Origin: DATKEH01 sp035546355
GTDB taxonomy: Bacteria > Acidobacteriota > Thermoanaerobaculia > Multivoradales > JAIOJS01
Assembly (NCBI GenBank): GCA_035546355.1
Contig: DATKEH010000305.1
Location: 1-7,066, forward strand
Reading direction: 5' to 3'
DNA: 7,066 nt
Below the pieces are notes generated by a model. It worked only from the letters and a program-made list of their open reading frames with translations. It did not search any database and had not been told where the DNA came from. Positions 1 to 7,066 of this stretch are shown here, one piece after another. The position numbers and the translations under genes are program-made. The first letter of the stretch is position 1, and the number at the start of each line of letters is the position of its first letter.

Positions 1-840
1 GGGCCCCTTCCTGCCGAGCTGGGCGCAGTAGCGGATCGCCTCGAGGTAGAAGTCGAGGCCGTACTCGGCGTGCTTGCCGGGGCAGATCTCCTGGAAGATC
101 TGCGGGTCGAAGATCTCGAAGCAGAAGGAGACGCGGTTGACCCCGATCTCGCGCAGGTGGTCGTAGCGCGTGAGGTCGCGGTGCGGCGGCGTCTGGACTC
201 CCACCAGCAGCCCCAGCTCGCGCTTGATGCGCACGATGTAGGGCTCGAGGATGTCGAGGTAGGTGTCGCCGTCGTAGTGGCCGGTGTTGAAGTCGACGTA
301 GGTGATCCCCGACTCGGCCCGCGCCGCGTGCACCACCCGCATCACCTCGTCGACCGACTTCTCGTCGGCGTCGTCGACGCCGAGGTTGAGACCCACCGAG
401 CAGAACTTGCAGTTCACCTTGGTGGGCTTCTGCGTCCAGTACTCGCACACCTTGGCCTGGTAGATGCCGAGGTAGGTCCCCTGCAGGGTGCCGATGCGGG
501 TCATCGGCTTGCCCGAGGGGAGCGCCGCATCGTACCAACCGGGCCGCGGCGACAGGTCGATCGGCGCCACCGCGTCGCCCCGCCAGTGGACCCAGTAGTC
601 GCCGCGAGGCGCGCGATGCAGGGTGTAGGGGGACTTCTGGGCAAACGGCTCGCTCACCGGCACGTTGGTCCACAGGCCGCCCGGAAGGATCGCCTCCAGG
701 CCGCTGCCGAGGCCGGCGCGGGTACGCAGGATCGGCCGCCCGCCGTCGTCGGACACCAGGCAGGAGTCGTCGAGGCGGATCCCCTTGCAGTAGAGGTCCA
801 GCTTGAGCAGGGCGGGGTTGGTGCGCAGCGCGGCCAGCAT
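1..840 (-). CDS. Radical SAM protein with CX11CX2C motif, 3' end outside window
   Basis: The minus strand is open from ATG at 840 to the window edge, giving 280 residues without the C-terminus. The start is firm: GGAGG lies 7 nt upstream (852-848), no other start codon precedes it, and an in-frame stop sits at 858-856. Residues 132, 144 and 147 are Cys, spaced CX11CX2C, and the last part reads CKFC, the usual Cys-x-aromatic-Cys of radical SAM [4Fe-4S] sites. Barrel-like segments follow: YVDFNTGHYDGD (181-192), in the place of the SAM-binding GGE-type motif, then LLVGVQTPPH (211-220) and IGVNRVSFCFEIFD (232-245). About 130 residues precede the cluster and include W/Y-rich stretches. The family would cleave SAM to a 5'-deoxyadenosyl radical in the cytoplasm; the substrate is unknown. 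It lies downstream of nrdJ on the same strand but has its own promoter. I do not recognise the subfamily. Confidence 0.82.
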   Translation of the reverse strand, partial: MLAALRTNPALLKLDLYCKGIRLDDSCLVSDDGGRPILRTRAGLGSGLEAILPGGLWTNVPVSEPFAQKSPYTLHRAPRGDYWVHWRGDAVAPIDLSPRPGWYDAALPSGKPMTRIGTLQGTYLGIYQAKVCEYWTQKPTKVNCKFCSVGLNLGVDDADEKSVDEVMRVVHAARAESGITYVDFNTGHYDGDTYLDILEPYIVRIKRELGLLVGVQTPPHRDLTRYDHLREIGVNRVSFCFEIFDPQIFQEICPGKHAEYGLDFYLEAIRYCAQLGRKGP

Positions 841-895
841 GCGGCGGCCTCCGGATCAGCGGCGGGTGTGGGACAGGGCGAGACGCATCCCCCGC

Positions 896-939
896 ACCCT
901 AGGGTGGGGCGGCGACTCCGCATATGACGGCGGTCATAT
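896..939 (-). promoter_or_regulatory. Class II activator-type promoter of the radical SAM gene
   Basis: The 18-bp palindrome ATATGACGGCGGTCATAT (939-922) has perfect 7-bp arms around a 4-bp centre. Twenty bp downstream on the minus strand is TAGGGT (901-896), a TANNNT -10. With the hexamer at -12 to -7, transcription would start near 889, the palindrome centre (930.5) would be at -41.5, and the leader to the ATG would be 48 nt. The -35 position reads TATGCG, unlike TTGACA, as expected when an activator is required. The same arrangement occurs twice more in the window. Start site and activator are inferred. Confidence 0.72.
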
Positions 940-976
940 CCGGGCGTACGGCGCGGACGTCACCGCGGCCCGGTCA

Positions 977-1053
977 GGCGCGCACGCCGGTCACCGCGCG
1001 GTCGTAGGGGCGGGGCTCCGCCCCCGCCCGTGGGCCCGGCGCGCACGCCGGTC
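977..1053. repeat. 16-bp direct repeat flanking a hairpin
   Basis: GGCGCGCACGCCGGTC occurs identically at 977-992 and 1038-1053. The copies flank the GC-rich hairpin at 1007-1029, and the second ends 2 bp from the nrdJ stop codon. In this GC-rich background, repeats of this length are uncommon within 80 bp but could still arise by local duplication. No transposase or target-site duplication is visible. Confidence 0.5.
1007..1029 (-). terminator. GC-rich hairpin after nrdJ, possible terminator
   Basis: GGGCGGGG (1008-1015) pairs with CCCCGCCC (1022-1029) as an 8-bp all-GC stem with a 6-nt loop, 26 bp past the nrdJ stop codon. No T-tract follows on the minus strand, so it is either a weak or T-less intrinsic terminator or an RNA 3'-end stabiliser. 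It would separate nrdJ from the radical SAM gene, which fits that gene having its own promoter. Confidence 0.5.
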
Positions 1054-1054
1054 G

Positions 1055-3823
<2,769 letters not shown>

Positions 3824-3872
3824 CCGAGCTCCTCCTGGCAACGGGACATCGATCTGGAGAGACGACTCGCCG

Positions 3873-3916
3873 AGAGTAAGCCACCACTACATCTTGTGGT
3901 ATGACGCTCGTCATGC
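3873..3916 (-). promoter_or_regulatory. Class II activator-type promoter of nrdJ
   Basis: The palindrome reads ATGACG-CT-CGTCAT at 3914-3901. Its 18-bp frame (3916-3899) matches the radical SAM operator at 6 of 7 and 5 of 7 arm positions. Exactly 20 bp downstream on the minus strand is TACTCT (3878-3873), a TANNNT -10. Transcription is predicted near 3866, with the palindrome centre (3907.5) at -41.5 and the AGGAGGAG ribosome site about 30 nt downstream. This is the same geometry as the radical SAM and tryptophanase promoters. The site lies exactly between two NrdR-like boxes. Confidence 0.68.
3884..3899. promoter_or_regulatory. NrdR box 1 (proximal to nrdJ)
   Basis: CCACTACATCTTGTGG matches the known NrdR box (ACACWATATWTWGTGT) at 12 of 16 positions and keeps the CAC...GTG ends. 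Including the next base on each side it forms ACCAC...GTGGT. It lies between -18 and -33 of the predicted nrdJ start, so binding by NrdR, the ATP/dATP-sensing repressor of ribonucleotide reductase genes, would block RNA polymerase. Confidence 0.68.
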
Positions 3917-3930
3917 ACCAGATGTGGTGG
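3915..3930. promoter_or_regulatory. NrdR box 2 (distal to nrdJ)
   Basis: GCACCAGATGTGGTGG matches the NrdR box at about 10 of 16 positions, with CACCA...TGGTG arms. Its centre is 31 bp, close to three helical turns, from the centre of box 1. That is the usual same-face spacing of paired NrdR boxes, so the pairing supports both calls more than either sequence does alone. Confidence 0.6.
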
Positions 3931-3957
3931 CGAAGGGGCCGATCGTGCCCGCCACCG

Positions 3958-4001
3958 ACATGAGCGCGGTCATATCGCCGCCGCCGCCGCGACGGTAGGG
4001 T
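3958..4001 (+). promoter_or_regulatory. Class II activator-type promoter of the tryptophanase gene
   Basis: ACATGAGCGCGGTCATAT (3958-3975) matches the radical SAM operator at 15 of 18 positions, with a perfect GTCATAT right arm. Exactly 20 bp later comes TAGGGT (3996-4001), the same -10 as at the radical SAM gene. Transcription would begin near 4008, with the palindrome centre at -41.5 and a leader of about 35 nt. The 20-bp spacer is mostly a CGC/GCC triplet run and has no -35 element. The nrdJ palindrome lies 59 bp further upstream, at -100.5, so each operator might also influence the opposite promoter. Confidence 0.7.
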
Positions 4002-4030
4002 GACGACTGCCGCGATTCGCGGCAACCGAA

Positions 4031-4045
4031 GGGAGAGCTTCCATC
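4031..4045 (+). promoter_or_regulatory. Ribosome binding site and probable ATC start codon of tnaA
   Basis: GGGAGAG (4031-4037) ends 5 nt before ATC at 4043. The frame has no ATG, GTG or TTG between the upstream stop (4001-4003) and the ATG at 4094, and the only CTG (4007) overlaps the predicted transcription start. Starting at 4043 puts five residues before EPFRIK, as in tyrosine phenol-lyase (MNYPAEPFRIK), and brings the active-site residues onto that family's numbering. The ATG at 4094 would delete this conserved segment and has no good ribosome site. Confidence 0.6.
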
Positions 4046-5458
4046 CGCACCATCATCGAGCCCTTCCGCATCAAGGTCGTCGAGCCGATCCGCATGACCA
4101 CCGCCGACGAGCGCCGGCGGCTGATCGCCGCCGCCGGCTACAACCCGTTCCGGCTGCACGCCGACGACGTGCTCATCGACCTGCTCACCGACTCCGGCAC
4201 CGCGGCGATGAGCACGCGGCAGTGGGCCGGGATCATGCTCGGCGACGAGTCGTACGCGGGGGCGCGCAGCTACTTCCGCTTCCGCGACGCGGTGCAGGGG
4301 GTCTTCGGGCACCGCCACGTCATCCCCACCCACCAGGGGCGGGCCGCCGAGCGCCTGCTCTGCCAGGCGGTGGTGCGTCCCGGCCAGGTGGTGCCCGGCA
4401 ATACCCACTTCGACACCACCCGCGCCAACCTGGAGGCTTCGGGCGCCGTCGCCCTCGACCTGCCGATCGCCGAGGCTGGCGACCCGGCGAACGAGCATCC
4501 CTTCAAGGGCGACGTCGACCTCGCGGCCCTGGAGGCGGTGCTGGCCGAGCACGGCCGCGGCGGCGTGCCCTTCGTGCTCGTCACGGTGACCAACAACTCG
4601 CGCGGCGGGCAACCGGTGAGCCTCGCCAACCTCCGCGCCACGAGCGAGCTGTGCGATCGCTTCGCGGTGCCGCTGCTGCTCGACGCCGCCCGCTTCGCCG
4701 AGAACGCCTACCTGATCAAGCTGCGTGAGCCGGGGCAGGCAGGGCGTTCCGCCGCCGCCATCGCCCGCGACGTCTTCGCCCTCTCCGACGGCGCCCTGAT
4801 GAGCATGAAGAAGGACGCCTTCGGCAACATCGGCGGCGTGCTGTCGCTCGACTCCGACGCCTGGGCCGAGGCGATCCGCACGCTGCTGATCCTCACCGAG
4901 GGCTTCCCCACCTACGGCGGCCTCGCCGGCCGCGACCTCGAGGCGCTGGCGGTGGGGCTCGAGGAGGTCCTCGACGAGGACTACCTGCACTACCGCATCA
5001 CCTCCACCGCCTACCTCGGGCACCACCTCGACGCCGCCGGCGTGCCGGTGGTCAAGCCCTTCGGCGGCCACGCCATCTACCTCGACGGCCGCGGCTTCTG
5101 CCCCCACCTGCGCGACGAGGAGCTCCCCGGCTGGTCGCTGTCGGTGGCGCTGTACGAGGAGATCGGGGTGCGGGCCTGCGAGATCGGCAACGTCATGTTC
5201 GGCGCGCCGCGCGCCGACGGCGGCTGGGACTGGCCGGCGCTCGACCTGGTGCGCCTGGCGATCCCGCGCCGCGTCTACACCCAGAGCCACGTCGACTACG
5301 TCATCGAGGGGATCGGCGCGCTGTTCGGCCGCCGCGAGCTCGTCCCCGGCCTGCGCTTCCTGCACCGCCCGGCCACGCTGCCCCACTTCACCGCCACCTT
5401 CGCGCGGGTCGGGGCGCCCGAGCCGGCCCTGGCGGTGGCGGTCGAGGACGAGTGGTAA
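4043..5458 (+). CDS. tnaA: Tryptophanase (PLP beta-eliminating lyase)
   Basis: Tryptophanase splits L-tryptophan into indole, pyruvate and ammonia in the cytoplasm using PLP. The protein is 471 residues from the ATC at 4043. It has IDLLTDSGT (about 45-53), THQGR with the PLP-phosphate Arg, DAARFAENAY with the PLP-binding Asp and Arg, SMKKD with PLP Lys257, and EGFPTYGGLAGRD. Tyrosine phenol-lyase and tryptophanase are close relatives, and overall (FRIKVVE, AMSTRQWAGIM) it looks more like the phenol-lyase. The substrate-deciding positions are of the tryptophanase kind: Asp124 (Thr in phenol-lyase, Asp137 in E. coli TnaA), Ile381 (Arg381 in phenol-lyase) and His448 (Phe448 in phenol-lyase, His463 in E. 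coli TnaA). About 14 residues extend past the usual C-terminal FTA-F segment. I see no tnaC leader peptide or permease gene, so the E. coli attenuation system is not evident. It is divergent from nrdJ. Confidence 0.88.
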   Translation: MRTIIEPFRIKVVEPIRMTTADERRRLIAAAGYNPFRLHADDVLIDLLTDSGTAAMSTRQWAGIMLGDESYAGARSYFRFRDAVQGVFGHRHVIPTHQGRAAERLLCQAVVRPGQVVPGNTHFDTTRANLEASGAVALDLPIAEAGDPANEHPFKGDVDLAALEAVLAEHGRGGVPFVLVTVTNNSRGGQPVSLANLRATSELCDRFAVPLLLDAARFAENAYLIKLREPGQAGRSAAAIARDVFALSDGALMSMKKDAFGNIGGVLSLDSDAWAEAIRTLLILTEGFPTYGGLAGRDLEALAVGLEEVLDEDYLHYRITSTAYLGHHLDAAGVPVVKPFGGHAIYLDGRGFCPHLRDEELPGWSLSVALYEEIGVRACEIGNVMFGAPRADGGWDWPALDLVRLAIPRRVYTQSHVDYVIEGIGALFGRRELVPGLRFLHRPATLPHFTATFARVGAPEPALAVAVEDEW

Positions 5459-5461
5459 GGG

Positions 5462-5505
5462 CACCCCCGGCGCCCGACGGGGAGGAAGCGCCGGGGCCGG
5501 GGGTG
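5462..5505. terminator. Overlapping hairpins between convergent genes, possible two-way terminator
   Basis: CACCCCCGGC (5462-5471) pairs perfectly with GCCGGGGGTG (5496-5505). Alternatively, CCCCGGCGC (5465-5473) pairs perfectly with GCGCCGGGG (5488-5496). The two 10-bp and 9-bp stems exclude each other. They fill the gap between the tryptophanase stop and the end of the beta-barrel gene on the other strand. Neither strand has a strong T-tract, so efficiency as an intrinsic terminator is uncertain. Confidence 0.55.
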
Positions 5506-5513
5506 GAGCGGGA

Positions 5514-6608
5514 TCAGAAGCGGTACCAGTAGCCGGCGAGCAGCACCCAGTCGGCGAAGGCGGCGTCGCCGTGGCGCCCCGCCTCCTGCATGTCGGGGAC
5601 GCTGCGCTGGCGGTTGCGCTGCACCGCGACGGGCACCGCCAGCGACAGGGTGTGCGGCCCCCTGGCCCAGGAGACGGAAGGCTCCAGCGACACCGCGTAG
5701 CCGGGCCGGCGGAACCCCTCGCTGGAGCCGAACAGGTCGTGCACCGGCACGCCTTCGATGCGGCCGCCGAGGCCGAAGCCGAAGCCCCGCCAGCTCGCCG
5801 GCGTCACCTGCACCCCCAGCCGCGCCAGGTACTGGTCGGCGATCGACAGGATCGCTTCGCTGTCGCGGCCGCGGAAGGTCTCCACGCCGTTGGTGCCCTC
5901 GGGGTTGATCAGGTAGGTCCCCGAGCCGTAGGCGGCGACGGTGCCGGCGCCGTTCAGCAGGCGGTAGCCGCTGGCCGCCACCACCACGCCCCAGCCGCCG
6001 TCGCCGGCCTGCACCGACTGGTCGACGGTCTCGACGGTGGTGACGTACTCGCCGTCCACCAGGCGCGTGCGCCCGTCGGTGGCGCCGTCGTCGCCGGTCG
6101 GGGCCTTGACGCCCAGGCTGAACGAGGCGTTGCCGCGCGGCTGCCGCGCCGGGTCCCACAGCAGGCGGTGGCCGACGACGGTGATGTCGCCGATGCCGTC
6201 GACTTCCTGCACGCTGCGCGCGACCACCTGGCGGCTGGAATCGCGGATCGGGCTCGAGCGGTCGGCGATCAGGTAGGGGATGCCGACCGAGATGGAGCTC
6301 TTGGGGCCGAGGTTGTAGCGGATGCCGAGGTCGAAGAGGTAGACGTCGTTGATCACCTCGCTGCCCTCGGCCTGCCGCTCCCGCTCCTGGTGGGTGCCGC
6401 GGAAGTGGCGGTCCGACTGCTGGTAGCGCCAGCTCATCGAGACCTGCCAGCGCTGGTCGCCGCCGGTCACCGGATCGAACGCGCCGAGCACGGGCGCGTC
6501 AAGCCGCGCGGCGACTCAGCCCTGGGCCCAGCCGTGGCTGGGCCCTCCGAAGAGGACGGCGGCGAAGGCGGCGGCCGCGAGGGCCGGAGCGGTGCGATCT
6601 CGGGGCAT
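5514..6608 (-). pseudogene. Outer-membrane beta-barrel protein with in-frame TGA after the signal peptide
   Basis: The gene begins at ATG 6608 with GAGGAG (6620-6615) 6 nt upstream. Residues 1-30 are a clear signal peptide: Arg-containing start, Ala/Leu/Val/Phe core, probable cleavage after GWA near 28. Codon 31 (6518-6516) is TGA. The same frame then continues for 333 codons, through AARLDAPVLGAFDP, and ends in WYRF, the terminal aromatic of outer-membrane barrels. The mature part has alternating beta-strand patterns, with SISVGIPY near 104-111 and a KAPTGDD turn near 168-174, resembling the putative MetA-pathway/transporter-like barrels (PF13557); the cargo is unknown. The final stop is also TGA and the window's tryptophans use TGG, which argues against codon reassignment. 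A GTG at 6491 could start the barrel but lacks a ribosome site and would give no export signal. The gene is either recently inactivated, read through, or affected by a base error. Confidence 0.7.
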
Positions 6609-6634
6609 GCGAGTCTCCTCGTGTGGTTCCGCGC

Positions 6635-6727
6635 GCTCCCTTCGCAAGCTGCGAGCCAGCTTGCGCTCGAATGCGAGTCGTCGATTCCTCAACGAGTTAC
6701 AGGTACAGTCGCAGGGCTCCCTTCGCA
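6635..6727. repeat. 12-bp direct repeat upstream of the barrel gene
   Basis: GCTCCCTTCGCA occurs at 6635-6646 and 6716-6727, 81 bp apart. The first copy overlaps the left arm of the inverted repeat at 6643-6665. It might be a regulatory site pair or a small duplication; I recognise no known motif. Confidence 0.35.
6643..6665. repeat. 8-bp inverted repeat in the barrel gene's upstream region
   Basis: CGCAAGCT (6643-6650) and AGCTTGCG (6658-6665) are perfect inverted copies around a 7-nt loop, 35 bp upstream of the barrel gene start. It could be a hairpin in that gene's leader or a dimeric repressor site. The rest of 6609-6871 contains no convincing gene; I could not place a minus-strand promoter with confidence. 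Confidence 0.45.
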
Positions 6728-6788
6728 GGAGATACGAGGTGAGCTCATGGCCTCTATGGGGATGCGGCGCGGTCAGGAGCACCTCGTC

Positions 6789-6794
6789 TACAAT
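6789..6794 (+). promoter_or_regulatory. Candidate -10 element for the rightmost gene
   Basis: TACAAT, one base from the TATAAT consensus and unusual in this GC-rich sequence, lies 77 bp before the ATG at 6872. Transcription would start near 6801. No recognisable -35 element occurs 16-18 bp upstream, and the TATGAC-N4-GTCATA palindrome is absent, so this gene is not part of the regulon proposed for the other three. Confidence 0.35.
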
Positions 6795-6871
6795 CCCACC
6801 GCTGGTGTCGATGCGCCATCAGCGATCCCCTCTTGACGACGAAGGCGCCGAAGCGCCGGGAGATCCCCGCG

Positions 6872-7066
6872 ATGAGACCGATCCTCGCCAAGCTGATGCT
6901 GGTGTCGCTGCTGACCGCCGGGCTCGCCGGGGCCGAGGAGGCCGGCAAGCCGCCGGAGGAAGCGCCGCAGCCCCGCTCCTCCACCACCCGCCACGAGGTC
7001 CGCATCGACGGGCAGACCATCCCCTACCGGGCGACGGCGGGGTGGCTGATCCTGAAGGACGAGGAG
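6872..7066 (+). CDS. Secreted protein, probable S10 serine carboxypeptidase, 5' part only
   Basis: Sixty-five residues are visible before the window ends. The ATG at 6872 follows GGGAGA with 8 nt spacing. Residues 1-20 form a signal peptide: Arg and Lys near the start, a Leu/Val/Met core, and likely cleavage near GLAGA. A Pro/Glu-rich linker follows (about 22-34), and then HEVRIDGQTIPYRATAGWLILKDEE style sequence (in two parts, about 41-65), which resembles the start of the mature domain of bacterial S10 serine carboxypeptidase-like proteins. The catalytic Ser, Asp and His lie beyond the window, so activity cannot be judged. It would act in the periplasm or outside the cell. It is divergent from the barrel gene. 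Confidence 0.6.
   Translation, partial: MRPILAKLMLVSLLTAGLAGAEEAGKPPEEAPQPRSSTTRHEVRIDGQTIPYRATAGWLILKDEE

Noticed and set aside
895..906. Perfect 12-bp palindrome CACCCTAGGGTG, considered as a second operator
   Set aside because: Its core is the TAGGGT -10 element, and the same hexamer at the tryptophanase promoter is not in a palindrome, so symmetry here is probably accidental.
3824..3841. TTG start 18 nt upstream of the chosen nrdJ start
   Set aside because: It lies upstream of the AGGAGGAG ribosome site that serves the ATG at 3823.
3824..3883. Cobalamin riboswitch upstream of nrdJ
   Set aside because: The predicted leader of about 42 nt is far too short, and no B12-box-like conserved core was seen.
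4004..4042. tnaC-like leader peptide for tryptophanase
   Set aside because: The leader of about 35 nt has no start codon followed by a Trp-containing short frame.
4000..4728. GTG-initiated frame overlapping the tryptophanase start, considered as the true N-terminus through a frameshift
   Set aside because: Its start lies ahead of the predicted transcription start, its sequence is low-complexity, and the tryptophanase N-terminus is intact in the other frame.
3911..5464. Long open frame of 517 codons opposite the tryptophanase gene
   Set aside because: It is a shadow frame caused by high GC at third positions; the opposite strand encodes a complete recognisable tryptophanase.
6516..6518. TGA read as selenocysteine or as tryptophan
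   Set aside because: A selenocysteine just after a signal peptide of a barrel protein has no precedent I know, no clear selenocysteine insertion hairpin was seen, and the same gene ends in TGA.

Overview
The window is very GC-rich by eye, with a strong G/C bias at third codon positions. It carries a gene for an outer-membrane-type beta-barrel, so the source is Gram-negative. A coenzyme-B12-dependent ribonucleotide reductase, a tryptophanase, a secreted S10-type peptidase and strong Shine-Dalgarno sites would fit a high-GC phylum such as Acidobacteriota or Myxococcota/deltaproteobacteria. That placement is a guess from style, not a demonstrated affiliation.

Layout, left to right: (1) 1-840, minus strand, the N-terminal 280 residues of an uncharacterised radical SAM protein with a non-standard CX11CX2C cluster motif. 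(2) 841-1054, an intergenic stretch with that gene's promoter, a GC-rich hairpin after nrdJ and a 16-bp direct repeat. (3) 1055-3823, minus strand, nrdJ, a complete class II ribonucleotide reductase. (4) 3824-4042, a dense divergent regulatory region. (5) 4043-5458, plus strand, a complete tryptophanase that appears to start at an ATC codon. (6) 5459-5513, overlapping hairpins between convergent genes. (7) 5514-6608, minus strand, an outer-membrane beta-barrel gene broken by an in-frame TGA just after its signal peptide. (8) 6609-6871, intergenic. (9) 6872-7066, plus strand, the N-terminus of a secreted protein resembling S10 serine carboxypeptidases.

The main result is a shared promoter design. 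The radical SAM gene, nrdJ and the tryptophanase each have an 18-bp palindrome of the form TATGAC-N4-GTCATA, followed after exactly 20 bp by a TANNNT -10 hexamer (TAGGGT, TACTCT, TAGGGT). This centres the palindrome at -41.5 from the expected start site, the classical position of a class II CRP/FNR-family activator, and the half-site keeps the TGA/TCA core at the CRP/FNR spacing. At nrdJ the same palindrome sits exactly between two NrdR-like boxes 31 bp apart. The three genes therefore look like one regulon: a B12 enzyme, an Fe-S/SAM enzyme and a PLP enzyme that makes indole. All three chemistries need no oxygen, so control by a redox, oxygen or NO-sensing CRP/FNR regulator is a reasonable inference. 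No regulator gene lies in the window.
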